This document shows positions 7,792 through 15,891 of a stretch of 28,892 nucleotides of DNA, piece after piece. A program made the position numbers and the translations under genes. Under the pieces are notes generated by a model that was not told the DNA's origin, did no database searches, and worked only from the letters and a program-made list of their open reading frames with translations. The DNA lies in NCBI GenBank assembly GCA_009839535.1, contig VXPN01000322.1, positions 1 to 28,892 on the forward strand, in the 5' to 3' direction. This DNA is from Boseongicola sp. SB0662_bin_57 (GTDB lineage Bacteria; Pseudomonadota; Alphaproteobacteria; Rhodobacterales; Rhodobacteraceae). Each line of letters starts with the position of its first letter. Positions within the stretch are counted from its first letter, which is position 1.

Positions 7792-8528
7792 CCCGACACC
7801 CCCTTCCAAAGCATGTAGGCCGCTCCGATGCCGACGAAGGTCTCCAGGACAAGCGTATGCACCCGAATCGAGGTCCGCCGCACGATCCAGCGCCCGACCG
7901 CGTGGCCAGGGATGGTGCACAGCCCCAGTGCCACGCCCATTGCAGCCAGTTCCGCCGTCAGGAGCGGCGACAGGCCGAAAGCGACGGTCTTGGTGACATT
8001 CAGCATCACCCCGCTTACCGCCACCGTCGCCAAAAGCGTTTCACCCACGATCCCCGCTCCCAGCATGAAGGGAGCAAGGATCATTCCAGCACCAAAGCTG
8101 GTGCCCGAAACGAACCCGTAAGGCACTGCCACGACCGCGATGGCCCTGCGCGGCACCGCGATGCTCTTGCCGGCCAGGTAGCGCCTGAGCGGCAGCGTCA
8201 CGAGCAGGAACGTCCCCAGGAACAACGCCACGGCCCGTTCGGAAAGTTCGACATAGAACAGGACGCCCAGCACGATGAATGGCAACCCGAAGCACATCAG
8301 CATGCGAAACGCGCCCCAGTCCACCGCCTTGCGGAAGAGCCAGGCCCGTGAGGCATGGCTGATCATCATGGCGGTCGCCACCACCGGCACGGTTTCCTTG
8401 ACCCCCAGGACCGGCGCCACGGCGATTGCCATCAACAACGCTCCGGCAAACCCGCCGACGCTGTGCAGCATCGCGGTGCCAAAGGCCGCAGCCGCCAAGT
8501 AGGCGAATAGAAAGATACCGTATTCCAC
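7788..8528 (-). CDS. TSUP (TauE/SafE, DUF81) family membrane permease
   Basis: About 246 aa, almost entirely hydrophobic helices, with paired small-residue-rich segments such as 'FAYLAAAAFGTAMLHSVGGF' and 'FVSGTSFGAGMILAPFMLGA', the two half-repeats expected in the TSUP/TauE-SafE family. These inner-membrane carriers move sulfonates, sulfite or small organic anions. The substrate cannot be read from the sequence. I place the start at GTG 8526-8528, just after the crotonase stop. An ATG at 8591 would add a charged, non-membrane stretch lying inside the crotonase gene. It is coupled to matB by an ATGA overlap, so it might carry the acid that MatB activates or export a by-product. The operon already has a tctCBA importer. 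Confidence 0.8.
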   Translation of the reverse strand: MEYGIFLFAYLAAAAFGTAMLHSVGGFAGALLMAIAVAPVLGVKETVPVVATAMMISHASRAWLFRKAVDWGAFRMLMCFGLPFIVLGVLFYVELSERAVALFLGTFLLVTLPLRRYLAGKSIAVPRRAIAVVAVPYGFVSGTSFGAGMILAPFMLGAGIVGETLLATVAVSGVMLNVTKTVAFGLSPLLTAELAAMGVALGLCTIPGHAVGRWIVRRTSIRVHTLVLETFVGIGAAYMLWKGVSG

Positions 8529-8532
8529 GCCG

Positions 8533-9348
8533 TCAGCGGCCCTTGAAGTCAGGTTTCCGTTTTTCCATGAAGGCCTTGCGCCCCTCGACATAGTCTTTCG
8601 ACGCGAAACAGTCGGCGACCATTTCGTTGCAACGCGCCAGATCGCGCGCCGACGGGTCGGCGTGCATCACCTGGGTCGCGATGTACTTCATGGCCCGAAT
8701 GGTCAGCGGCGCGTTACCGGCGATGGTATCGGCCAGCGCCGCCGCCCGTTCTTCCAGGACATCCTCGGCCACGACCTCCTGGACAAGCCCGATCCGCAGC
8801 GCCGTCTCTGCATCGATCGACTTGGCGGTGAACATCAGCTGCTTGGCAGCGGCGGCGCCCACGGCATTGACCAGTCTCCGGATCGCATCAAAGGGATAGC
8901 CCAGCGCCAGCTTCGCCGCGGGCATGGCAAAGCGCGACTTGGCCGAGGCGATGCGGATGTCGGCGCATGCCGCCAGGTTCAGCCCGCCGCCAATGCAATG
9001 ACCGTTGATCATGGCTATTGTGGGCTTCGGATAGTTTTCGATCGCGTCATAGACCGCCCTGAGCCGGGCGTCGTAACGCTCCGTCGCCTCTTTCGAGCCG
9101 CGCTCCTTCTCGAACTTCGAGATGTCAGCGCCCGACACAAAGGCCTTGCCTCCGGCGCCGGAAAGGATCGTTACGCGCACGGCATCATCCTCGGCGAAGG
9201 TCGAGAGCGCCTGCTCCACGGCATCCCACATTTCCAGCGAGACGGCATTGTGCCGTTCGGGGTTGTTGAAGATCACGTGCCCGGCCGCACCCTCGATGCG
9301 GGTGAGGATCTTGTCGGTCGGCCGGGCAGGCGCAGTGTCAGCGGTCAT
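8533..9348 (-). CDS. Crotonase-fold enzyme lacking both hydratase glutamates
   Basis: 271 aa, a normal crotonase length, with 'AFVSGADISKFE' and 'INGHCIGGGLNLAACADIRI' (oxyanion-hole glycines) and the C-terminal 'DYVEGRKAFMEKRKPDF'. In true enoyl-CoA hydratase, two glutamates (Glu144 and Glu164 of the rat enzyme) add water. Here the aligned residues are N124 (GGGLNL) and A144 (FAMPAAKL), so simple hydratase activity is unlikely. The 'PAAKLALGYPFDAIRRL' stretch resembles the layout of crotonase-type methylmalonyl-CoA decarboxylases, and a MatB gene lies two genes downstream. (Methyl)malonyl-CoA decarboxylation or another non-hydratase reaction is my inference. The start at 9346-9348 has AGGAA at good spacing. 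A longer frame would enter the CoA-transferase gene. Confidence 0.85.
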   Translation of the reverse strand: MTADTAPARPTDKILTRIEGAAGHVIFNNPERHNAVSLEMWDAVEQALSTFAEDDAVRVTILSGAGGKAFVSGADISKFEKERGSKEATERYDARLRAVYDAIENYPKPTIAMINGHCIGGGLNLAACADIRIASAKSRFAMPAAKLALGYPFDAIRRLVNAVGAAAAKQLMFTAKSIDAETALRIGLVQEVVAEDVLEERAAALADTIAGNAPLTIRAMKYIATQVMHADPSARDLARCNEMVADCFASKDYVEGRKAFMEKRKPDFKGR

Positions 9349-9370
9349 TTTGCGGTTCCTTGTCTTGCCG

Positions 9371-10564
9371 TCACACGACGGACTGTTCCTGAAGCGTGGC
9401 AATGTCACCTGCATCGACCCCAAGCTCTTCCAGGATCTCCGCCGTGTGTTGGCCGCGCGTCGGCGGTGAGGTTTCAAGGGTGCTTGGAGTGCGGCTCAGC
9501 TGGAATGGCTGGGCCAATGCGCGAGTCTCGCCGAACGGTTCGGTTTCCAGCGGTTGGGCGATGCCCAGATGCCGGACCTGCGGATCGTCGAACATCTCGT
9601 CGATGCGGTAGATCGGGCCGCAGGGCACGCCAGCCTCGGTCAGAAGGTCAACCCACTCGGCGCTGGTCCTTTCCTTGACGATCTCGCCAATCGCCGAATT
9701 CAGCTCGTCGCGCCGTGCCTTGCGCTTGCCGTTGGTCGCAAGGCCCTCGTCCTCGACCCAGTCCGGCCGATCGAGAGCGCCGCAAAGCCGTCGCCATATC
9801 TGATCGCCCGCCACGGCGATGTTGATTGCTCCGTCCTTGGTCAGATAGCGGTTGGTCGGCACGCTCGTCGGGTGCTCGTTGCCTGCTTGCGGCGCGACCT
9901 CGCCCTGCATCAGCCAGCGCGCAGCCTGAAAGTCCAGCATGAAGATCTGCGACTCCAGGAGCGACGTGGACAGCCACTGGCCTTCGTTCGATTTCTCGCG
10001 CTCGATCAGCGCTGTCAGGATGCCGAGCGCCGCGAAGAGACCTGCCGACAGGTCGGCAATCGGGATGCCAACCCGCATTGGTCCGCCGTCGGGATCGCCG
10101 GTGATCGACATCAGGCCGCCCATGCCCTGGGCGATCTGGTCGAAGCCCGGACGCTTTGCGTAAGGCCCGGAGTGGCCGAAACCCGAAATGCTGGCGAGGA
10201 TGATCTTCGGGTTGATCGTCTTCAGGCTCTCGTAGTCGAACCCCAACCGGTCCTTCACGTCGGGACGGAAGTTCTCAACCACCACGTCCGCCGTCGCGGC
10301 CAGCTTGCGGAACAGCTCCATGCCCTTGGGGTCCTTCAGGTTCAGCGTCAAAGAACGGCGATTGCGCTGCAGGTTCTGCCAGTCGGCAGTGTTCCGGCCC
10401 GCACCCAAGGCGCCGTCGGCCTCGAGCGAGGCAGGCTGTTCGATCTTGATGACGTCAGCACCCCAGTCGGCAAGCTGGCGCACGGCCGTCGGACCCGAGC
10501 GAACACGCGTCAGGTCAAGCACACGAATATGCGAAAGCGCGGACGATGCGGGCTGATGTGGCAT
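9371..10564 (-). CDS. Family III CoA-transferase (CaiB/BaiF)
   Basis: 397 aa, full length for CaiB/BaiF (formyl-CoA transferase-like) enzymes, which move CoA between carboxylic acids through an aspartyl anhydride. Motifs in order are 'IRVLDLTRVRSGPTAVRQL', 'DWGADVIKIE', 'NLQRNRRSLTLNLKDPKG', 'VVENFRPDVKDRLG', 'ASISGFGHSGPYAKRPGFD' and the catalytic aspartate D171 in 'IPIADLSAGLF'. A strong AGGAG lies 6 nt before the ATG. It sits between MmgE/PrpD (12-nt gap) and the crotonase (22-nt gap). In this operon it probably activates the imported acid or an intermediate with CoA from succinyl-CoA or another donor. The actual acids are not deducible. Confidence 0.92.
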   Translation of the reverse strand: MPHQPASSALSHIRVLDLTRVRSGPTAVRQLADWGADVIKIEQPASLEADGALGAGRNTADWQNLQRNRRSLTLNLKDPKGMELFRKLAATADVVVENFRPDVKDRLGFDYESLKTINPKIILASISGFGHSGPYAKRPGFDQIAQGMGGLMSITGDPDGGPMRVGIPIADLSAGLFAALGILTALIEREKSNEGQWLSTSLLESQIFMLDFQAARWLMQGEVAPQAGNEHPTSVPTNRYLTKDGAINIAVAGDQIWRRLCGALDRPDWVEDEGLATNGKRKARRDELNSAIGEIVKERTSAEWVDLLTEAGVPCGPIYRIDEMFDDPQVRHLGIAQPLETEPFGETRALAQPFQLSRTPSTLETSPPTRGQHTAEILEELGVDAGDIATLQEQSVV

Positions 10565-10576
10565 GTCGATCTCCTG

Positions 10577-11941
10577 TCAAGCGCGGAACCGGGCCAGGTT
10601 GCCCGGTCGGTCGGCGGTGAATGCGGCGGCGCAGAACGCGTGAAGCTGGTCGGCCAGCGTCTCTGGCCAGGCCCCGAATTCCGCGTTGGCGCGGAACTTT
10701 GCCTCGAGCTCGGCGTCGCTCAGAGGATCGCTGCGACCGCCGCGCAGGCAGGGCTGCACCGCATTCAATTCCGTTCCGTCCCGCAACCGGACGGTGATCG
10801 CGCCCACGTAGTTGTCGGGGTACGAGTCATTGGGGTCGACCTCGTAGCGAACCTTCGCGGCAGTCTGCAACAACCTTGGGTCGCGAATCGTCTCGCTGGT
10901 GAATTCGTCAAGCCCGGCTGCGCCGCGCACGAGCCCCAAGGCGATGCAGTAAGGCACGCTGAACTTGGCGGAATAGGGCGTCGAGGGAGCGGCCTTTTCC
11001 GCCTTCGGTTCCCACAGCCGGTGCAAGATCGCTTCGGCCGTCGGCACCACGATCTCGTCGACCGCTTCATGGTCGGGCACTTGCGCCCGTAGCTTGATCG
11101 CGGCGTCGATGAATGGCTGGGCCATGGTTCCGCAGGCGTACGGCTTGAACGCCAGGCCTTCCAGTTCCCAGGATTCGCCCAGCCCCTTCGTCAGCCGCCC
11201 GAAATCGCGCGGGATTTCCGGGTGGGCAAAGGCCGTGAAGAAGCCGTGCTCCCCTTCGAGCACAGTGCGCGGTCCGGTGAAACCGCGCTCGGCCAGCGCG
11301 GAGGCGCGGATGCCGGATTGCGCCGCCCAGCCCGGATGCAGCCGCTTGGTCGAGGTGCCCTCGGCCAGATACTCGATGATTCCCGACGCCATCGAACCAG
11401 CGATGCCCATGGCGCACGCCGTCTGCCGCGGGATCAGCCGCTTTGCAGTGGCAACGCCAAATGCCGCCGCCAAGGCCCCGACCACGGCAGTGGGGTGGAA
11501 TGCCGCGCGATGGATCGCCGTCGGTGCCACGACAGCCATGCGGCAGGCCAATTCTCCCCCCGCCGCGAGTCCGCGCAGGAGATCCTCGCCCGAAAGCCCA
11601 TCGCGCTCGGCCACCGCCAGAAGCGCCGGAACCAGGACGGCACCGACGTGCACCGGCGTGCCTTCAAACGTGTCGTCGAAGTCCTCGCCGTGCACGGCAA
11701 TGCCCGAAAGCAGCGCCGCATCACCGGCACTGAAGCCGCCGACGTGCCCGATGGCGGTGCATGCGCCTGCTGCCTCGACGCTGTCGCGGGCAGCGGCGAC
11801 ATAGTCCATGTTCCGCGCCGCAACCATGAGTCCCCCGGCATCCAGCATCGCCCGGCGCAGCGCCGCCGCAACGCCGCCCGGGATCTTCGAGGCGGTCAGG
11901 TCATTGCCCCAGCCAGCGAGTGTTTCCGCGATTGCTGCCAT
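10577..11941 (-). CDS. MmgE/PrpD family protein (2-methylcitrate dehydratase-like)
   Basis: 454 aa, normal for MmgE/PrpD proteins. Typical segments are 'AVHGEDFDDTFEGTPVHVGA' near residue 85, 'HPTAVVGALAAAFGVATA', 'MASGIIEYLAEGTSTKRLHPGWAA' and 'FKPYACGTMAQPFIDAAI'. Members dehydrate 2-methylcitrate, isomerise cis-aconitate or epimerise iminodisuccinate, all acting on polycarboxylates, which fits the tripartite tricarboxylate transporter upstream. There is no methylcitrate synthase or lyase here, so a classical methylcitrate cycle is not supported. The ATG at 11939-11941 lies 9 nt after the SDR stop, with a weak ribosome site. It is translated in the same operon as the CoA-transferase. Confidence 0.88.
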   Translation of the reverse strand: MAAIAETLAGWGNDLTASKIPGGVAAALRRAMLDAGGLMVAARNMDYVAAARDSVEAAGACTAIGHVGGFSAGDAALLSGIAVHGEDFDDTFEGTPVHVGAVLVPALLAVAERDGLSGEDLLRGLAAGGELACRMAVVAPTAIHRAAFHPTAVVGALAAAFGVATAKRLIPRQTACAMGIAGSMASGIIEYLAEGTSTKRLHPGWAAQSGIRASALAERGFTGPRTVLEGEHGFFTAFAHPEIPRDFGRLTKGLGESWELEGLAFKPYACGTMAQPFIDAAIKLRAQVPDHEAVDEIVVPTAEAILHRLWEPKAEKAAPSTPYSAKFSVPYCIALGLVRGAAGLDEFTSETIRDPRLLQTAAKVRYEVDPNDSYPDNYVGAITVRLRDGTELNAVQPCLRGGRSDPLSDAELEAKFRANAEFGAWPETLADQLHAFCAAAFTADRPGNLARFRA

Positions 11942-11950
11942 CGGAACGGA

Positions 11951-12706
11951 TCAGCCGAGATAGCCGCCGCCGTTGACATGAATTGTCTGGCCGGTGGTGT
12001 AGGCGGCATTGGGGTGACAAAGGCACACGACGACGTGCGCAACTTCCGCCGCCGTGCCATGTCGGCCCAAGAGGTTTGGATGGCCACCGTGTGGCGAGGC
12101 ACCCGCCGAGGCACCCCGCACGGTATCGATCATTCCAGGCACGACAATGTTAGACGTCACGTTGTCGTCGGCAAGTTCCGTGGCCAATGCTCTCGTCACG
12201 CCGACCATCGCCATTTTCGAGGCCGCGACATGCACCCGACCCTTCGAGCCGCGATGTGCCGACAAACCGCCAATGTTGACGATCCTGCCCCACCCGGAGG
12301 CCGCCATGTGCGGCGCGGCGGCCTGCGCGCAAAGCACAGGCGCCTCGACATTGGTGCGCATGATCGACTGGAACTTCTCCAACGGAATGTCGACCAGCGC
12401 ATCATTGCCGCGGATTGCCGCGTTGTTAACCAGTATGTTGAGCGTGCCGAACGCCTCCAGCGCGGTTTGCACGAGCGTCCTCGCACCCGCCGGATCGGTC
12501 AGGTCGCCGACCCAGGTTGCCGCTTCCGCACCTTCGGCGCGAACCAGTCCGGCGGTTTCCTCAGCGCCGGAGCGGTTCGCGGCCGCATGCGTCACCACGT
12601 TCGCGCCCATCCGCGCCAACTGCAGGCAGGTCTCACGACCGATGTTCATTGCCGAACCGGTGACGATCGCAACGGCGCCGTCAAGCGGTCTGCCCATGGT
12701 GTCCAT
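11951..12706 (-). CDS. Atypical short-chain dehydrogenase (Ser/Tyr of the triad missing)
   Basis: 251 aa with an SDR Rossmann fold: 'VTGSAMNIGRE' (cofactor glycines 17-23), 'LNILVNNAAIRGND' (NNAA motif), N119 in 'MRTNVEAP', 'GRIVNIGGLSAHRG' and a standard end 'TIHVNGGGYLG'. Where classical SDRs have YxxxK, this protein reads 'VHVAASK', so the catalytic Tyr is V160 while K164 stays. The aligned catalytic Ser is G147. The codon for V160 is an unambiguous GTC. Ordinary proton-relay dehydrogenation is thus doubtful. It may be a member of a tyrosine-less SDR subclass acting on another chemistry or binding NAD only. The ATG abuts the tctA stop with no gap, after GGGGAG. Confidence 0.88.
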   Translation of the reverse strand: MDTMGRPLDGAVAIVTGSAMNIGRETCLQLARMGANVVTHAAANRSGAEETAGLVRAEGAEAATWVGDLTDPAGARTLVQTALEAFGTLNILVNNAAIRGNDALVDIPLEKFQSIMRTNVEAPVLCAQAAAPHMAASGWGRIVNIGGLSAHRGSKGRVHVAASKMAMVGVTRALATELADDNVTSNIVVPGMIDTVRGASAGASPHGGHPNLLGRHGTAAEVAHVVVCLCHPNAAYTTGQTIHVNGGGYLG

Positions 12707-14215
12707 CTACTCCCCTTCCTTGGTCGCCATCAGCAGGTTTCGGTCGCGCCGAGCCTTGATCGCGCTCCTGACAGGACCCGCCAGGGACAGAATCGTCAGG
12801 CCGAAGAACAGCAGCACCAGCGGGCGCTCCATCATTGAGAGGATCGAGTTGTCGTGGATGATCATCGCCTTCGAAAAGTTCTCTTCCACGATCGGGCCGA
12901 GTACCAGCCCCATGATCAGTGGCGCCGGCCCGAAGCCGATACGCAGCATGAAGTAGCCGACAATCCCTGCGATCGCCATCACCCAGATGTCGAAGAAGGA
13001 GGAAGAATGCGCATACGACCCGATGATCGCGAACACCAGCACCGAAGGCCATAGGATCGTGCGCGGAATCAGCGTAAGCTGGCTGAACAGCTTGGCGCCG
13101 GCGATCCCGATGGCCATGAACGCCAGGTTGGCGATCAGCATGGCTGCGAAGATCGCGTAGAGAAACTGGGGCTGGTTCTCCAGAAGGTAGGGTCCCGGCT
13201 TCAGCCCGTGCATGACCATCGCGCCAAGAATCAACGCCGTCGAAACCGATCCTGGGATGCCCAAGGCCAAGGTTGGCACCATCGCGCCTCCGGTGGCTGC
13301 GTTGTTCGCGGCTTCGGGCCCGGCGATTCCCTCGGGTATGCCGGTTCCGAATTCCTCCTTGCGGTCCGACCAACGCCGCGCCTCGTTGTAGCCCATGATG
13401 GCCGCAACGGTTGCGCCTTCGGCTGGAAGGATGCCGATGAAGGTTCCAAGACCGCTGGAGCGCAGGACCGTGTACTTGATTCGCTGAAAGTCCTCGCGAC
13501 TTGGCAGCTTCATCACGTTGGCGCGAACGCGTTCAAAGACGGTTTCGCCGACCCGGGACTGCTTCAGGAGCTCCGCAACCGCGAAGAGGCCGATCAGGAC
13601 CGGCACGAACGGCAACCCGTCATAGAGCTCGTTGACGCCGAACGTGAAGCGCTCGACACCGGTGGTCAGGTGAATGCCGATGGTCGAGAGAAGCACGCCC
13701 ACGAGGCCGGCGATCAGGTTGCGGATGGACGACTTGCCGCTGATCGAGGCCAGCATGGACAGGGCGAAGAGCGCCAGCGCAAAGTACTCCGCCGAGGTGA
13801 ACGTGATGGCGATCCTGGCCAGCAGGGGCGCCGCCAGGAGCAGGATCAGCAAGCTCAGAATGCCGCCCGTGACGCTGGAGATCGTTGCCAGTCCAAGGGC
13901 ACGGCCGGCTTCGCCGCGCTTGGCCATCGGGTAGCCGTCAAGCGCGGTGGCCGCAGCCGGCGGCGCTCCCGGCGCATTGATCAGGATCGCCGTGATCGAG
14001 CCGCCGAACGTGCCTGCACAATAGAGTCCGGCCAGCATCGCGATGGCGGCGATCGGCGTCATAGGTATGGTGAACGGGATCAGGAGCGCGATCGCCATTG
14101 GCGATGACAGCCCGGGCAAGGCACCCACGAGCACGCCGATGATCACGCCGATCAGGATGACGCCGATGATCGCCGGGTCGGCGACCATCCCGAAACCGGT
14201 CAGCATCAGGTCCAT
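12707..14215 (-). CDS. tctA: Tripartite tricarboxylate transporter, large permease TctA
   Basis: 502 aa with a dozen or so hydrophobic helices, the large membrane subunit of a TTT secondary importer. Family signatures are 'GALPGLSSPMAIALLIPFTI' near residue 31, 'GTFGGSITAILINAPGAPPA', 'TALDGYPMAKRGEAGRALG', and the repeat 'NNAATGGAMVPTLALGIPGS' in the second half. It takes the acid delivered by TctC across the inner membrane with cation symport. A near-consensus GGGAGG precedes the ATG by 5 nt. It follows tctB by 10 nt and runs directly into the SDR gene. Confidence 0.95.
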   Translation of the reverse strand: MDLMLTGFGMVADPAIIGVILIGVIIGVLVGALPGLSSPMAIALLIPFTIPMTPIAAIAMLAGLYCAGTFGGSITAILINAPGAPPAAATALDGYPMAKRGEAGRALGLATISSVTGGILSLLILLLAAPLLARIAITFTSAEYFALALFALSMLASISGKSSIRNLIAGLVGVLLSTIGIHLTTGVERFTFGVNELYDGLPFVPVLIGLFAVAELLKQSRVGETVFERVRANVMKLPSREDFQRIKYTVLRSSGLGTFIGILPAEGATVAAIMGYNEARRWSDRKEEFGTGIPEGIAGPEAANNAATGGAMVPTLALGIPGSVSTALILGAMVMHGLKPGPYLLENQPQFLYAIFAAMLIANLAFMAIGIAGAKLFSQLTLIPRTILWPSVLVFAIIGSYAHSSSFFDIWVMAIAGIVGYFMLRIGFGPAPLIMGLVLGPIVEENFSKAMIIHDNSILSMMERPLVLLFFGLTILSLAGPVRSAIKARRDRNLLMATKEGE

Positions 14216-14225
14216 GTCCGCCTCC

Positions 14226-14768
14226 CTAGCGCAGCGTCAGCCCGAACACGCCGGGCTCGAAGTAGACGCTGAGAACGATCGAGAACAGGTACGTGACGAT
14301 CCCGGTGAAGATCGCGGCATATGGAATGATCAGCAGCCAGCGCCGCTCGCCCCACAGCAGCGGCAGGCCGACGGCAGCAACGACAATCGTCAGGATCGTG
14401 CCGATCCATTCACCGATGCCGACAAGGATCAGCAAGCATCCCATCGTCACGACGGTCGACGCCCCGATGGGTGCTCTTCGCGACTTGCGGATCAGTGGCC
14501 AACGGTCCACTTCAAGCCGGTGCTCGAACGGCAGCAGCAGGGCAAGCACGCCGATGGCGATCAGCAGCAGGCGCGGGAAATGCTCTGGCAGGACGTTCTC
14601 GCCGAGAAACAGTCCCGGCTCCGGAAAGCCGGCGGACACCCAGTAGAGCAGCCCGCAGAGCGCGATCAAAACCAGGGCCAGAACGGTGTCCGGGCCGTCG
14701 ATCAGCCCCCTTGGCCCGCCTTGCAAGCCAGCTTCGCGCGCATCCTTTCCGCCCGTGTCATGGTTCAT
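14226..14768 (-). CDS. tctB: Tripartite tricarboxylate transporter, small permease TctB
   Basis: About 180 aa with four predicted membrane helices ('VLALVLIALCGLLYWVSAGF', 'LLLIAIGVLALLLPF', 'VVTMGCLLILVGIGEWIGTI', 'AAIFTGIVTYLFSIVLSVYF'), the usual TctB layout. It is poorly conserved in sequence across the family, so the assignment rests on topology and on lying between tctC and tctA. I chose ATG 14766-14768, for which GGGGGA is better spaced than for the adjacent GTG at 14771. It is separated from tctC by 88 bp containing a strong hairpin, while tctA follows at 10 nt. Confidence 0.88.
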   Translation of the reverse strand: MNHDTGGKDAREAGLQGGPRGLIDGPDTVLALVLIALCGLLYWVSAGFPEPGLFLGENVLPEHFPRLLLIAIGVLALLLPFEHRLEVDRWPLIRKSRRAPIGASTVVTMGCLLILVGIGEWIGTILTIVVAAVGLPLLWGERRWLLIIPYAAIFTGIVTYLFSIVLSVYFEPGVFGLTLR

Positions 14769-14803
14769 CACGTCCCCCGATCGTCCTTGTGTCTTGGCTG
14801 CGG

Positions 14804-14827
14804 GGCCGGCCCCGGATGGAGCCGGCC
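14804..14827 (-). other. Strong intercistronic hairpin between tctC and tctB
   Basis: On the minus-strand transcript GGCCGGCTCC-ATCC-GGGGCCGGCC folds into a 10-bp G/C stem (one G-U pair) with a 4-nt loop. No T-tract follows, so it is not a classical terminator. Such hairpins between a binding-protein gene and its permease genes often stabilise the upstream mRNA, giving excess TctC over TctBA. That role is inference. Confidence 0.6.
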
Positions 14828-14856
14828 GCGCCTTGCGCCGCCTCTTGGGCGACGGC

Positions 14857-15807
14857 CTAGTTGGCCAGTTTCTTCAGCGCTTCGGCGGCCGTCTCGTATT
14901 CCGCCTTCAGCTGCTTGTCCCACACTTCCCAGCCTGCAGGCGAGGTTTCGGGATCGAGGCCCGCGCTCATGAGATAGTTGGCGAACGTCGAGTGCTTCAT
15001 CGCCTTGACCAGCGCCTCCGAAAGCTTCTCGATGATCTCGGGTGGCGTGCCTGCACGCACCGCATAGCCTCGCGTCGTCGAGGTCTTGACCGGATAGCCC
15101 AGTTCGAAGGTCGTCGGAACGTCCGGGTAGTCAGCCAGCCGCTCTTCGGCCATCACGGCCAGCGGACGGACCGATCCGTCGGCGATCATCTGGCCGGCCT
15201 CCGAGACGTTCGGGAGCGTTGCGTCGATCTCGCCGGACAGGAGGGCCTGAAGCATCTGCAGGCCCGAGCCGAATGAAATGGGCTTGTACTTCATGTCTGC
15301 CGCATCCGAAAACTTGGCCAAGCCAATGTGTTCGGTGCCGCCAATGTTGGCAACGCCCCAGTTCAGTCCACGCTCCTTTCCAAGCACGACGAGCTGCTCG
15401 AGCGAAGCTACATCGCTGTCGCTTCTTACAGTGATGAAGGTCGGATCATCCATTGCGCGGGCAATGCCAACGATATCGTCGATCTTCATCGGCGACTTGC
15501 CCTGCGCGATCGTGTACAGATGCGTCTGGGTCAAGGCCATGATCGTGTAGCCATCGGCGGGTCTTGAAAGCACGTACTCCTGCGCCGCGGCACCCGAGCC
15601 GCCGCGCTTGGAGACCACATACATGTCGGTCTCAAGATTGCGGCGCGAGCGAATCATCATCATGCGCGCCGTCGTGTCGGTGCCGCCGCCATAGCTTGAA
15701 TGGATCACAACCTCGATCGGCTTGGACGGGAAATCGTCCTGCGCCTGTACCGCGAACGGTGCTGCAACAAACGCGGCAGCCAGTGCCAAACTGCGTGTAA
15801 TTCTCAT
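14857..15807 (-). CDS. tctC: Tripartite tricarboxylate transporter solute-binding protein TctC
   Basis: About 316 aa, a Bug/TctC-type periplasmic receptor. The N-terminus 'MRITRSLALAAAFVAAPF' followed by 'AVQAQDDFPSKPIEVVIHSS' is a Sec signal peptide, with likely cleavage after VQA and then the classic 'FPSKPI.VV' start of the mature domain. Later 'FITVRSDSDVASLEQLV' and 'GVANIGGTEHIGLAKFS' fit the family. GGGAGGA lies 5 nt before the ATG at 15805-15807. An upstream extension has no signal-peptide logic. It is the first gene of the operon, next to the TrmB regulator and its putative operator. Members bind di- and tricarboxylates or other organic acids; this ligand is unknown. Confidence 0.93.
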   Translation of the reverse strand: MRITRSLALAAAFVAAPFAVQAQDDFPSKPIEVVIHSSYGGGTDTTARMMMIRSRRNLETDMYVVSKRGGSGAAAQEYVLSRPADGYTIMALTQTHLYTIAQGKSPMKIDDIVGIARAMDDPTFITVRSDSDVASLEQLVVLGKERGLNWGVANIGGTEHIGLAKFSDAADMKYKPISFGSGLQMLQALLSGEIDATLPNVSEAGQMIADGSVRPLAVMAEERLADYPDVPTTFELGYPVKTSTTRGYAVRAGTPPEIIEKLSEALVKAMKHSTFANYLMSAGLDPETSPAGWEVWDKQLKAEYETAAEALKKLAN

Positions 15808-15891
15808 TGGTTCCTCCCAATTCGGTCCAGAGCGACCAAGCGCTACGCAAGGAAGCGACTTGACCTGCGGGTCACTGTTAGCTGATAATGG

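Noticed and set aside
8533..9348. Plain enoyl-CoA hydratase annotation
   Set aside because: Both catalytic glutamates are replaced, so only the crotonase fold is claimed.
10577..11941. Reading the MmgE/PrpD gene as evidence of a methylcitrate cycle
   Set aside because: No methylcitrate synthase, lyase or propionyl-CoA synthetase is present, and the context is a CoA-transferase/MatB operon.
9554..12838. Long plus-strand open frames (512 and 538 codons) opposite the CoA-transferase, MmgE/PrpD and SDR genes
   Set aside because: They are Arg/Ala/Gly-rich mirror frames caused by high G+C codon bias. The minus-strand proteins match known families throughout.
14802..14813. GGGGCCGGCCCC perfect palindrome as a separate operator
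   Set aside because: It is part of the larger 14804-14827 hairpin and sits between two co-transcribed genes.
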